Below, piece after piece: positions 18,293 through 26,018 of a stretch of DNA of 64,000 nucleotides; the first letter of the stretch is position 1; each line of letters starts with the position of its first letter. The notes beneath the pieces are model-generated. The model was not told where the DNA came from, made no database searches, and was given only the letters and a program-made list of their open reading frames with translations. The position numbers and the translations under genes were made by a program. The DNA is from Georgenia yuyongxinii (lineage in GTDB: Bacteria; Actinomycetota; Actinomycetes; Actinomycetales; Actinomycetaceae): contig NZ_CP040915.1 in the NCBI RefSeq assembly GCF_006352065.1, positions 496,001 through 560,000 of the forward strand, in the 5' to 3' direction.

Positions 18293-18529
18293 ATGAGCAC
18301 CACCGCTCCCGCCACCACCCGCACCGTGCTGCGCGCCGAGGGCTTCTCCTGCCCCTCCTGCGTCGCCAAGATCGAGAAGCAGGTCGGCCGCCTCGACGGC
18401 GTGCAGGCGGTGAAGGTGCACTTCGCCTCCGCGCGGATCGAGATCGACCACACCCCCGAGGTCAGCGTGGACAGCCTCGTCGCCGCCGTCGCGAAGGCCG
18501 GGTACACGGCCGCGCCCGCGGCGTTCTGA
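18293..18529 (+). CDS. Heavy-metal-associated (HMA) domain metallochaperone
   Basis: A 78-residue single HMA domain of the ferredoxin-like fold that binds a soft metal ion, usually Cu(I), through two cysteines. The metal loop is GFSCPSCVAKIE, in place of the common GMTCxxC. The rest follows the family: LDGVQAVKVHFASARIEI for the central strands and VAAVAKAGYTA at the end. It likely hands metal to a P-type ATPase; the ATPase gene 2.8 kb downstream has no HMA domain of its own and shares this gene's promoter architecture. GAGAGAGG precedes the ATG at good spacing. Confidence 0.9.
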   Translation: MSTTAPATTRTVLRAEGFSCPSCVAKIEKQVGRLDGVQAVKVHFASARIEIDHTPEVSVDSLVAAVAKAGYTAAPAAF

Positions 18530-18549
18530 CCCACCCCGCCGACCGCGGT

Positions 18550-18619
18550 GCCCGCCTGTCGGGCGGGCGGTCTGGGGCTGAGAAGACGAGAGGGGCGCCG
18601 GCAGATGCCGGCGCCCCTC
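18550..18619. terminator. Two hairpins between convergent genes
   Basis: First hairpin: GCCCGCC/GGGCGGC-type 7-bp arms at 18550-18568. Second hairpin: GAGGGGCGCCGGC (18590-18602), tetraloop AGAT, then the exact complement to 18619. No T-run. Placed tail to tail, they can stop transcripts from the HMA gene and from the opposing membrane-protein gene. Confidence 0.75.
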
Positions 18620-18635
18620 CTCGCGTGCGTTGGAA

Positions 18636-19691
18636 CTACTGGACCGCCCAGTACACGCGGTTGTCGTCGAAGGAGAGGGTCTCCTCCACGAAGAGCTCGC
18701 CACCCTCGGTCGCGGCCGCCGGGACGTCGAGGCAGACCTGGTAGTCCGCGGCGCCTCCGTTGGTCAGGGTGGGGACGTCGACGACGGAGTTCGGCTCGGT
18801 GGCCATGCAGCCGGTGTCGTCGTACTGACGGCCGTCGCTGCCGCCGTAGGTGAAGAGCAGGTCGAACCAGGGGTCGCCCTCCTCGTCGCCGTTGTAGACC
18901 ACACTGATGTCGAGCAGCACGTACTGGTGCTCGGGGGCGCTGTTGAAGAGGTTTGCGTCGGCCATGACCTCGTTGGCGTTGAGGTTCACGGCGTTGACCG
19001 CGACCGTGTAGTCGCCCATCTGACCGCTCTGGCCGAGGGGGAGTGCGTCACCGGCCGGGGCGGCCGCGCCGTCCACCGCGGCGGACTCCTCCGCGTCGAG
19101 GGCCGCCTCAGCGTCGGCGGCCTGCTCCTCGACGACGGCGGAGGCGGACTCGAGCTCGCGCTGGACCGTCTTGTCGACCTCGTTGAGGACGGCGCCGAAC
19201 ACCACGTTCATGAGGATGCTGCCGATGATGGCGAGCCCGGCCAGCACGATGCCGGTGATCGCGAAGCCCTTGCCGCCCGCCTCGCCACGACCGACCTTGC
19301 GGATCGAGATGATGCCCAGGACCACCGCGACGATGCCGCCGATGATCGCGATCACGTTGATGACCGGGATCCAGGCGAGCAGGAGCGCGACGATGCCGAT
19401 GACGAACGCGGCGATCGCCATGCCGCTGCCCGGGCGCTGCGCCGCGTAGGGCGGCGGTGGCGCGTACTGCTGTTGCTGGTACTGGTCGAACTGCGGCGAC
19501 TGCGGCTGGCCGTAGGGGGCCTGCTCGTACGGCGACGCCGGCGGCTGCTCGGTGGGCACCTGGCCGTACTGGGGCTGCTCGTAGGGCGCTGCCGCGGGCT
19601 GGTCGAACTGCGACTGCTCGGAGGGGGTCTGCCCGTACTGCGGCGGCTCGTACTGCGGGGCGCCGGGGGGCGGCGTGTTGGACTGCGTCAT
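18636..19691 (-). CDS. DUF4190/DUF4352-type membrane protein
   Basis: The 351 residues show three parts. The first, about 90 residues, is a Gln/Pro/Tyr-rich cytosolic tail with repeated PYEQ and QYGQ units. Next are two transmembrane segments (IAAFVIGIVALLLAWIPVI... and FAITGIVLAGLAIIGSIL) joined by a short loop with RKVGRGE, which is the DUF4190 pattern. The third is an extracytoplasmic beta-rich domain from about residue 235 resembling DUF4352 (telokin-like), with two cysteines near the end. The function is unknown; similar proteins are common on actinobacterial membranes. Confidence 0.75.
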   Translation of the reverse strand: MTQSNTPPPGAPQYEPPQYGQTPSEQSQFDQPAAAPYEQPQYGQVPTEQPPASPYEQAPYGQPQSPQFDQYQQQQYAPPPPYAAQRPGSGMAIAAFVIGIVALLLAWIPVINVIAIIGGIVAVVLGIISIRKVGRGEAGGKGFAITGIVLAGLAIIGSILMNVVFGAVLNEVDKTVQRELESASAVVEEQAADAEAALDAEESAAVDGAAAPAGDALPLGQSGQMGDYTVAVNAVNLNANEVMADANLFNSAPEHQYVLLDISVVYNGDEEGDPWFDLLFTYGGSDGRQYDDTGCMATEPNSVVDVPTLTNGGAADYQVCLDVPAAATEGGELFVEETLSFDDNRVYWAVQ

Positions 19692-19842
19692 GAAAGGGAG
19701 TTCCTGGCTCTGCGAAGGAGATGCGGTAGCGGGGCGTCACACCCCGCCAAAAGAACGTATCGGACATCTCCAGTCCACAACGAGCCGAGACGCGCATCGT
19801 GATCAGATGTTCACCTGTGCTGCGCGTCTCCTCGTCCCTCGC

Positions 19843-19878
19843 AGCCGGGTGTTCGCTGCGCTCCTTCGCCACCCGGCT
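19843..19878 (-). terminator. Hairpin downstream of the DUF4870 gene
   Basis: Arms AGCCGGGTG and CACCCGGCT (9 bp) with an 18-nt loop, 35-70 bp after the stop of the leftward DUF4870 gene. A second GC-rich palindrome lies beside it. No T-run. Confidence 0.5.
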
Positions 19879-19912
19879 CCCGGCCGGGCTGGGCTGATGC
19901 TGACGCCAGACC

Positions 19913-20320
19913 TCAGGTGAGGATCGGCACCTGCATGGGGTACGTGTACGCCTCGCCCCGGCTCGCGCGCATCGCGCCGATGATCGAGAAGACGATCTGC
20001 AGCACCACGGCGGCGATCCACACGATGATCGCGACCGGGATGCCGATGAGGGTGATGAACAGGATCCAGCCCACGACGACGGCGATCCACACGGTGATGT
20101 TGAAGTTGAACGCCGTGGCGGCCGCGTTGCGGACGAGGTAGGACTTGTCCCGCCAGACGAGCCAGACGATCAGCGGCCCGAGCCAGCTCAGCCAGCCGGC
20201 GCTCAGCACCATCGCGATCAGCGGGGAGAGGTGGGCGAGCACGGCGATCGTGCGGTCGTCGCCACCTGGCGCCGGGCCGGGGTTGGGGCCGGTCGGGCCG
20301 TACGGGGGGTAGGAGCTCAC
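19913..20320 (-). CDS. DUF4870 domain membrane protein
   Basis: A 135-residue protein with a short Pro/Gly/Tyr-rich N-terminus, then three to four hydrophobic segments. DRTIAVLAHLSPLI and VRNAAATAFNFNITVWIA are typical of DUF4870 (Tic20-like) proteins, small polytopic membrane proteins of unknown role. The start is GTG with GAGAGG 8 nt upstream. The gene is oriented the same way as the DUF4190-type gene, with 221 bp and a hairpin between them, so separate transcription is likely. Confidence 0.85.
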   Translation of the reverse strand: MSSYPPYGPTGPNPGPAPGGDDRTIAVLAHLSPLIAMVLSAGWLSWLGPLIVWLVWRDKSYLVRNAAATAFNFNITVWIAVVVGWILFITLIGIPVAIIVWIAAVVLQIVFSIIGAMRASRGEAYTYPMQVPILT

Positions 20321-20451
20321 GGGTCTTACCTCTCATTGGGACTGACGTCTGGCCTGATGCCGGAGCATGCCGTCGCACCGGTGGTCTACCACAATCCGGG
20401 TGGCCTGCGTGTGAGCCGGGCCATGCGTGCCCGGGCGTTGCGCCGCGCCCG

Positions 20452-20481
20452 TTGACAGGCAAGTGTGTACTTGCCTACCGT
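20452..20481 (+). promoter_or_regulatory. Promoter with embedded operator of the ArsR-VOC operon
   Basis: TTGACA (20452-20457) and TACCGT (20476-20481) form a -35/-10 pair with an 18-bp spacer. Between them the inverted repeat AGGCAAGT-GTGT-ACTTGCCT fills 20457-20476. The ATG of the regulator follows 6 nt after the -10, so the mRNA is probably leaderless. A repressor bound here would block RNA polymerase. Confidence 0.8.
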
Positions 20482-20487
20482 TCCGGT

Positions 20488-20766
20488 ATGGCCGACGTCT
20501 TCAAGGCTCTCGCGGACCCCACCCGGCGGGCGATCCTCGACGAGCTCACCGAGCGTGACGGGCAGACCCTCTTCGAGATCTGCGGCCGCCTGACCATGAA
20601 GCACGGTCTCGGCTCCTCGCGGCAGGCGGTCTCACAGCACCTGGAGGTACTGGAGGACGCCGACCTGGTGACCAGCCAGAAGCAGGGCCGCTACACCATC
20701 CATCACCTGGACCCGCGCCCGCTCGTGGGCCTCACCGACCGCTGGACCAAGGAGCAACCCCGATGA
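20488..20766 (+). CDS. ArsR-family transcriptional regulator
   Basis: A 92-residue winged-helix protein: FKALADPTRRAILDELTE at the N-terminus, the recognition region SSRQAVSQHLEVLEDADLV, and the wing TSQKQGRYTIHHLD. No cysteine cluster of the classical metal-sensing ArsR type is present, so the inducer is unknown. It overlaps the following VOC-family gene by four bases. ArsR-VOC pairs are common and usually self-regulated; the inverted repeat inside its promoter is the obvious operator. The ATG 20488 start is favoured by the promoter position and by the family's N-terminus. Confidence 0.9.
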   Translation: MADVFKALADPTRRAILDELTERDGQTLFEICGRLTMKHGLGSSRQAVSQHLEVLEDADLVTSQKQGRYTIHHLDPRPLVGLTDRWTKEQPR

Positions 20767-21149
20767 AGATCACCCACATGAGCCTGTTCGTCGACGACCA
20801 GGAGAAGGCGCTCGCCTTCTACACCGATGTGCTCGGCTTCGTGAAGAAGACCGAGATCCCCATGGGCGACGTCAAGTGGCTCACCGTCGTCTCGCCCGAG
20901 GCGCCCGACGGCACCGAGCTCGTCCTCGAGCCCAGCAACCACCCCGCGGTGGCGCCGTTCCGGAACGCGCTGATCGAGGACGGCATCCCGTTCACGTCGT
21001 TCGCGGTCGAGGACGTCAAGGCGGAGCACGCGCGCCTGACGGCTCTCGGGGTGCACTTCACCCAGCCGCCCACCGAGATGGGCCCGGTGACCACCGCGGT
21101 CCTGGACGACACCTGCGGAAACCTCATCCAGATCGCCTCGATGGGCTGA
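20763..21149 (+). CDS. VOC (glyoxalase/dioxygenase-like) family protein
   Basis: A 128-residue protein of the vicinal-oxygen-chelate fold, made of two beta-alpha-beta-beta-beta modules. Module one opens with MKITHMSLFVDDQEKALAFYTDVLGF; module two with IPFTSFAVEDVKAEHARLTALGV and closes with DDTCGNLIQI. His5 is a candidate metal ligand; other ligands are not clear. Such proteins may act as glyoxalases, bleomycin-type resistance proteins or unknown lyases. Translation is coupled to the upstream ArsR gene by an ATGA overlap, so it is probably induced by the same signal. Confidence 0.88.
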   Translation: MKITHMSLFVDDQEKALAFYTDVLGFVKKTEIPMGDVKWLTVVSPEAPDGTELVLEPSNHPAVAPFRNALIEDGIPFTSFAVEDVKAEHARLTALGVHFTQPPTEMGPVTTAVLDDTCGNLIQIASMG

Positions 21150-21223
21150 GTCGCCGTTCCAGACTTCGCCATTGCCGGAGCCGGTAGGGGCGCCGCCCCA
21201 GCGCGCCGCTCTTCTGCGGTCGA

Positions 21224-21275
21224 TTGACGCCTGTCATTCTCGTTCCGGCCGGCCCCTCCTAACGTCGAGATCAGC
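21224..21275 (+). promoter_or_regulatory. FNR-like box and promoter of the P-type ATPase gene
   Basis: TTGACGCCTGTCAT (21224-21237), then TAACGTCGAGATCAGC at 21260-21275. The box-to-TAACGT distance is identical to that before the HMA chaperone gene, and intervening bases are also partly conserved. This points to one Crp/Fnr-type activator for both. Confidence 0.7.
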
Positions 21276-21311
21276 CCCACAAGGGAAGAGATCGTCGAAG
21301 GGAACGGAACG

Positions 21312-23261
21312 ATGAGAAGGACTTGGTGGCGCGGCCAGTGGGCCGTACCGGTCGCCTCGGGAGCGCTGATCCTGGCCTCCCTCGTCGCGGCTCGGCTGTT
21401 CGGCTCGGACCCGGTGTCCGACCTCCTCATGGTCGCCGCCGCCGTCGTGGCCGGCGCCGGCATCGTGGTCAAGGCCGTGCGCGCGCTGACCGCACGCGTC
21501 ATCGGCATCGACCTGCTCGTCTCGGTCGCCGCGATCGGCGCCGTCATCATCGGCGAGTACTGGGAGGCCGCCGCCGTCACCTTCCTCTTCGCCATCGGCC
21601 ACGCCCTCGAGCAGGCCACCCTCACCAAGACCCGCTCCGCGCTGGCCGAGCTGGTCGCCGTCGCCCCGGACGTCGCCGTCGTCCTGCGCGACGGCGAACA
21701 GGTCGAGGTCCACGCCGCCGCCGTCGCACCCGGCGAGACCGTCCTGGTCAAGAACGGCGCCAAGGTGCCCGTCGACGGTGAGGTCATCGGCGGCACCGGT
21801 GCCCTCGACGAAGCCTCCATCACCGGCGAGTCCATGCCCGTCGAGAAGTCCGACGGCGACCAGGTCTTCGCCGGCACCGTCTCGCGCGGCGGCCTGCTCC
21901 AGGTCCGCGCCACCGGTATCGGCGCCGACACCACCCTCGCCCGCATCATCCACCGCGTGGAGGAGGCGCAGGACGCCAAGGCCAAGACCCAGGCGTTCAT
22001 GGACCGCTTCTCCGCCTGGTACACCCCGGGGATCATCGTCCTCGCCGTCGTGGTCGGGCAGCTCACCGGCGACGTCGTCCTCGCCCTGACCCTGCTGGTC
22101 ATCGGCTGCCCCGGCGCGCTGGTCATCTCCATCCCGGTCTCCATCGTCGCCGGCATCGGCCGCGGCGCCCGCGACGGCATCCTCATCAAGGGCGGGGAAT
22201 ACCTGGAGACCTCCGCGAAGATCAGTGCCGTCGCCCTGGACAAGACCGGCACCCTCACCGAGGGCCGCCCGCACCTGACCGACGTCGTCGTCCTCGACCC
22301 CGCCGCCGACCGTGCCACCGTGCTCGGCTGGGCCGCCCGCGCCGAGGCCGGCTCCGAGCACCCGCTCGCCCGGCCGATCATCGACGCCGCCCGTGCCGAG
22401 GGCCTGGACGTCACCGGCCTGCCCGCACACACCGACCCGGTGCCCGGCAAGGGCATCCTGGCCACCCTCAACGGCCGCCGGGTGGCCGTGGGCAACCTGC
22501 CCCTGTTGGTCGCGGAGGGCATCGACGACGGCGGAGCCGCCGCCACCGTCGAGCGCCTCGCCGGCGCCGGCCGCACCCCGATGGTGGTCGCCGTCGACGG
22601 CCGCGTACTCGGCGTGGTCGCCGTCGCCGACCGGGTGCGGACGGACGCCGCCCAGATGGTCGCGAACCTGCACGCCGCCGGTGTGAAGAAGGTCGTCATG
22701 CTCACCGGCGACCAGCCACTGGTCGCCCGCGCCGTGGCCGCGCAGGTCGGGGTGGACGAGGTCCGCGCCGGGCTCCTGCCCGAGGACAAGCTCGACGCCG
22801 TGCGCGAGCTACAGGCCGAGGGGCACGTGGTGGCCATGGTCGGCGACGGCGTCAACGACGCCCCAGCCCTCGCCACCGCCGACATCGGGGTGGCCATGGG
22901 TGCCGCCGGCACCGGCGTCGCGATCGAGACGGCCGACATCGCGCTCATGGGCGACCAGCTGCTCAAGCTGCCCGAGGCCGTCGGGCTGGCCCGGCGCACC
23001 GTGCACAACATGCGGCAGAACATCGCCGTCGCGCTGGTCACCGTGGTCCTGCTGCTGGCCGGTGTGCTGCTGGGCGGGGTGACGATGGCGGTGGGCATGC
23101 TCGTGCACGAGGCGTCGGTGCTCATCGTCATCGTGAACGCGATGCGGCTGCTGCGCCGGAAGGCGGCACGGCACGCCCCGGTGAAGCTCACACCGGCCGC
23201 CGACGCCGCCGAGCGCGCCCTCCTGCGGTCCGCCGAGGCGCCGGCCGCGCCGCGCGGCTGA
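21312..23261 (+). CDS. P1B-type heavy-metal transporting ATPase
   Basis: A 649-residue pump without an N-terminal metal-binding domain. The phosphorylation site DKTGTLTEG holds Asp310; TGES (actuator), SEHPLARPI (the HP signature of P1B pumps) and MVGDGVNDAPALA are intact. The metal-site helix reads IGCPGALVIS (Cys266-Pro-Gly) rather than CPC or SPC, and the last helix pair reads MLVHEASVLIVIVNAMRLL, near the HEGGT pattern of P1B-4 pumps. The ion is therefore unclear. It shares a promoter pattern with the free HMA chaperone and likely forms one metal-handling unit with it. Confidence 0.9.
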   Translation: MRRTWWRGQWAVPVASGALILASLVAARLFGSDPVSDLLMVAAAVVAGAGIVVKAVRALTARVIGIDLLVSVAAIGAVIIGEYWEAAAVTFLFAIGHALEQATLTKTRSALAELVAVAPDVAVVLRDGEQVEVHAAAVAPGETVLVKNGAKVPVDGEVIGGTGALDEASITGESMPVEKSDGDQVFAGTVSRGGLLQVRATGIGADTTLARIIHRVEEAQDAKAKTQAFMDRFSAWYTPGIIVLAVVVGQLTGDVVLALTLLVIGCPGALVISIPVSIVAGIGRGARDGILIKGGEYLETSAKISAVALDKTGTLTEGRPHLTDVVVLDPAADRATVLGWAARAEAGSEHPLARPIIDAARAEGLDVTGLPAHTDPVPGKGILATLNGRRVAVGNLPLLVAEGIDDGGAAATVERLAGAGRTPMVVAVDGRVLGVVAVADRVRTDAAQMVANLHAAGVKKVVMLTGDQPLVARAVAAQVGVDEVRAGLLPEDKLDAVRELQAEGHVVAMVGDGVNDAPALATADIGVAMGAAGTGVAIETADIALMGDQLLKLPEAVGLARRTVHNMRQNIAVALVTVVLLLAGVLLGGVTMAVGMLVHEASVLIVIVNAMRLLRRKAARHAPVKLTPAADAAERALLRSAEAPAAPRG

Positions 23262-23307
23262 GGTCAGGCGTCTGGCCACCGAGGCCCCGCATCGACCGAC
23301 CGTCATA

Positions 23308-23345
23308 GGACCGAGCGACCGTGGTCAACCACAGTCGCTCGGTCC
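23308..23345. terminator. Long hairpin downstream of the P-type ATPase
   Basis: Arms GGACCGAGCGAC and GTCGCTCGGTCC enclose, after one C-A mismatch, a second stem GTGGT/ACCAC with a two-base tip. A smaller CACCG/CGGTG hairpin follows. No T-run. Most likely it ends the ATPase transcript; an operator for the vestigial transporter downstream is the alternative. Confidence 0.6.
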
Positions 23346-23451
23346 CAACACCGTCGGTCGGTGCTGGGCTCGAGCAGGCCGTCCGGCCGGCGGGACGTAA
23401 CGCCGCTCACGGACCTCGCTGCGTACTGTGCGCGCGGGTGAGGGAAGCCGG

Positions 23452-23679
23452 ATGACCACGCGCACGGATGTGGATCGCTTGTGGACCCGCGACTTCGTGC
23501 TGGCCGCGGTCGTCAACTTCTTCATCTCCGCCGTGTTCTACATGTTCATGACGACGATGGCGCTCTGCTGTCGACCGGTTCGGTGGGGGGGACACCGGGG
23601 CCGGGCTCGCCGCCGGCACGTCACCGAGGCCAGGGCCGAGATGGACCTGGAGATCGCCGCCGCGCGACTCGAGGCCTGA
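23452..23679 (+). pseudogene. MFS transporter remnant (N-terminus and tail only)
   Basis: The first 38 residues (LWTRDFVLAAVVNFFISAV followed by FYMFMTTMAL) match the start and first helix of drug-efflux-type MFS proteins. Immediately afterwards the frame shifts: AVDRFGGGDTGAGLAAGT, the normal continuation, is readable only in another frame, as if two bases were lost after MAL. Then the bulk of the protein is missing; the last 20 codons (TEARAEMDLEIAAARLEA) look like a cytosolic tail. AGGGAAG still precedes the ATG. This looks like a transporter collapsed by internal deletion. Confidence 0.6.
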
Positions 23680-23700
23680 GCCGCGCCGCGGCTCGGGCGG

Positions 23701-23967
23701 TCAGTCGATCGAGCCGTCGTCCTGCCCGGAGTCGCCGTGGACAAAGTCCTCTTCCTTGTCCGGGCCGGCGCCGACGAGCTCGGCGTCCGGGCCGTACTGC
23801 TTGGCGTCCGCGTCGGTGCGCGGGGCCTTGCCGGCCTTGCCGCCACTGAGGACGTCGCGCACGCGGGTGTGCTCGGTGGCGTTCACGCCCTCCGGCTGCA
23901 CGAGGCCCCGGTGGATGAGGGCATCCTCGACGAGCGCGGGCCGCGGAACGGTCGGGGTGGGCGTCAT
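23701..23967 (-). CDS. Hypothetical small acidic protein
   Basis: I do not recognise this 88-residue hydrophilic protein. It has no hydrophobic segment and no cysteine. A Gly/Lys/Ala stretch (SGGKAGKAPRTDADAK) separates an N-terminal part, which has a proline-rich start, from a strongly acidic C-terminal end. GAGGAG is positioned 5 nt before the ATG, the best evidence that it is translated. Downstream, tail to tail, lies the MFS remnant. The 179 bp upstream show no gene. Confidence 0.5.
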   Translation of the reverse strand: MTPTPTVPRPALVEDALIHRGLVQPEGVNATEHTRVRDVLSGGKAGKAPRTDADAKQYGPDAELVGAGPDKEEDFVHGDSGQDDGSID

Positions 23968-24146
23968 CGTGGCTCCTCGGTCCGGGGTAGGACTGGTGAC
24001 GAGGCGACCGCCCGGTAGGGCGAGAACCTCTCAAGACGATGATGCACCGTTGGGGCCGGCCGTGCCGACTTGATGTGCGTGTCGCCGGGTGGACGATTCC
24101 GCGGAAGCGCCGGTGCGGGGCCACCCCGCGCCCTGCAACCTGTGCC

Positions 24147-24842
24147 TCAGGCCAGCGACCAGTCCACCGGCTCCGCGCCCTGCGCCACGAGCAGCTCGTT
24201 CGCCCTCGAGAACGGACGGGAGCCGAAGAATCCGCGCGAGGCGGACAACGGGCTCGGGTGCGCCGAGGTGACCACCGGCGTCGTCCCGAGCATGGGCGTC
24301 AAGGTGGCGGCGTCGCGCCCCCACAGGATCGCCACGAGCGGCGCCTCACGCGCGACGAGCGCGCGGATGGCGTGCTCGGTGATCGCCTCCCAGCCCTTGC
24401 CGCGGTGCGAGGCCGGCGTGCCGGGCCGGACCGTGAGCACACGGTTGAGCAGCATGACGCCGTGGCGGGACCAGGCGGTGAGATCGCCGTGGTCCGGGGT
24501 GGGCAGCCCGAGGTCGTCGCGCAGCTCGCGGTAGATGTTCTGCAGCGACCTGGGGATGGGCCGCACGTCCGGCTGCACCGAGAACGAGAGCCCCATCGGG
24601 TGCCCGGGCGTGGGGTACGGGTCCTGGCCCACGATGAGTACGCGCACCTGCTCGAGTGGATAGGTGAAGGCGCGCAGGACGTCGGTGCCGGCGGGCAGGT
24701 AGTCGTGCCCGGCGGCAATCTCGGCGCGCAGGAACGCGCCCATCGCGTGGACCTGCTCCTCCACCGGTGCCAGGGCCCGGGCCCAGCCCGGGTCGACGAT
24801 CTCGGCCAGAGGGCGCGGGGCGGCGGTGGGGGAGGCGCTCAC
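24147..24842 (-). CDS. ung: Uracil-DNA glycosylase
   Basis: Family 1 UDG removing uracil from DNA as the first step of base excision repair. The water-activating loop [17 protein letters not shown], the uracil-binding strand MLLNRVLTV and the minor-groove/Leu loop [14 protein letters not shown] are all present in order, and the 231-residue length is normal. The typical loop GQDPYHxPGQAHG is here [13 protein letters not shown], a substitution set common in actinobacterial Ung. The GTG start is chosen because the frame has no better upstream codon. It is divergent from the DUF3263 gene. Confidence 0.95.
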   Translation of the reverse strand: MSASPTAAPRPLAEIVDPGWARALAPVEEQVHAMGAFLRAEIAAGHDYLPAGTDVLRAFTYPLEQVRVLIVGQDPYPTPGHPMGLSFSVQPDVRPIPRSLQNIYRELRDDLGLPTPDHGDLTAWSRHGVMLLNRVLTVRPGTPASHRGKGWEAITEHAIRALVAREAPLVAILWGRDAATLTPMLGTTPVVTSAHPSPLSASRGFFGSRPFSRANELLVAQGAEPVDWSLA

Positions 24843-24992
24843 CCGGGGAGGGTAACGCGGCCGCCGTCGTCGAGGAGGGCCCTACCCGGCAGTTCAAGCG
24901 CGGCCAACGCGACGCGCCGATATGAATGACACAAGTGTCGTTCGGCGCCTAACATGGGCGCGGCCCATCCAACCGAGCCGGAGGAGGAGAAC

Positions 24993-25295
24993 ATGGCCGC
25001 CGCGCACGTCGACGACGTCCCCACGCCCGCCGAGGCCGCCGCCCCGGCCGGTCTCACGGACACCGAGGCGCAGATCCTCGCCTTCGAGCGCCAGTGGTGG
25101 AAGTACGCCGGCGCCAAGGAGACCGCGATCCGCGACCTCTTCGACATGAGCGCCACCAGGTACTACCAGGTGCTCAACCAGCTCCTCGACTCCGAGGCCG
25201 CGCTCGCGTCCGACCCCATGCTCGTCAAGCGCCTGCGCCGCATGCGCTCCGAGCGACAGCGCGAGCGCTCCTCCCGCCGCCTCAGCGGCGTCTGA
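24993..25295 (+). CDS. DUF3263 domain protein
   Basis: A 100-residue protein with the DUF3263 core LTDTEAQILAFERQWWKYAGAK and then IRDLFDMSATRYYQVLNQLL. It is an actinobacterial family of small, probably DNA-binding helical proteins; the LFDMSATRYYQVLNQL segment looks like an HTH. The C-terminus is Arg-rich. GGAGGAGGAG lies just before the ATG, which decides this start over an in-frame codon 39 bp upstream. The gene directly before the LytR_C-domain protein is often from this family in actinobacteria. Confidence 0.85.
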   Translation: MAAAHVDDVPTPAEAAAPAGLTDTEAQILAFERQWWKYAGAKETAIRDLFDMSATRYYQVLNQLLDSEAALASDPMLVKRLRRMRSERQRERSSRRLSGV

Positions 25296-25384
25296 GTCCC
25301 CGCGACGCCGCACGCGCCGTGACTCGGCTCTCGAAGGCCGAGTCGGAATCGGCTCGCACGGGGCCGACCGGATAACCTGCGGGC

Positions 25385-26014
25385 GTGAGTACGCACAGCC
25401 ACGAGGACTACCCCGAGGACGAGTTCGACCGCGCCGGCCGCAACCGCATCCCCCAGGGTGTCCACCGCGCGCCCCGGTCGGTGTGGCGGGCGCTGCTCCC
25501 CGTGATCGCCGTCGTGGTCCTCGCCCCGCTGCTCGCCTGGGGGGCGATCACCCTCCTCGGCGGCACCGGCGGCCAGGCGCCGTCGGCCACCGCCACGCAG
25601 GAGGCGACGGCGGAGCCCACCGAGCCTGCCGAGTCGGCACCCGCGGGGGAGCCGACGGCGGAGACGCCTCCCGAGGCCCCCGAACCGACCGCGGAGCCCA
25701 CCCAGGAGGAGACCACCCCGGCCGCGCCGGTGGACTTCACCGCCGGGATCGTGGTGCTCAACGGCGCCGGCATCAACGGACTGGCCGGCAACCTCGTCGG
25801 CGAGCTCAGCTCCGCCGGATTCAACAACAGCGTGGCCGCCGACTACCGCGCCGGCGCCCCGGCCACCACCACCTTGTACTACAACAACGCCGAGCTGCTC
25901 CCGACGGCGCAGCAGGTGGGCGAGACCCTCGGGATCGCGAACCTGGTCGAGAGCGCCAGCGCTACCTCCTCCACGGACATCGCCGTGGTCCTCCGCGCGG
26001 ACTACTCCGGCTGA
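25385..26014 (+). CDS. LytR C-terminal-domain membrane protein
   Basis: The 209 residues form a cytosolic N-terminus (about 33), one transmembrane helix (SVWRALLPVIAVVVLAPLLAW lies at its core), an extracellular Ala/Thr/Glu/Pro-rich stalk, and a C-terminal LytR_C domain starting at IVVLNGAGINGLAGNLVGEL. The domain occurs at the end of LytR-CpsA-Psr wall-polymer ligases and in stand-alone proteins like this one; its function is unknown, with a cell-wall role inferred. The GTG start is 6 nt behind TAACCT, so a leaderless mRNA is likely. Confidence 0.82.
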   Translation: MSTHSHEDYPEDEFDRAGRNRIPQGVHRAPRSVWRALLPVIAVVVLAPLLAWGAITLLGGTGGQAPSATATQEATAEPTEPAESAPAGEPTAETPPEAPEPTAEPTQEETTPAAPVDFTAGIVVLNGAGINGLAGNLVGELSSAGFNNSVAADYRAGAPATTTLYYNNAELLPTAQQVGETLGIANLVESASATSSTDIAVVLRADYSG

Positions 26015-26018
26015 TGCC

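Noticed and set aside
20819-23191. 790-codon minus-strand frame opposite the P-type ATPase
   Set aside because: Ser/Thr/Ala/Pro-rich low-complexity product with no motif; the ATPase on the plus strand is complete.
23325-23525. 66-codon minus-strand frame near the MFS remnant
   Set aside because: It covers a hairpin and the antisense of the MFS start, with no ribosome-binding site.
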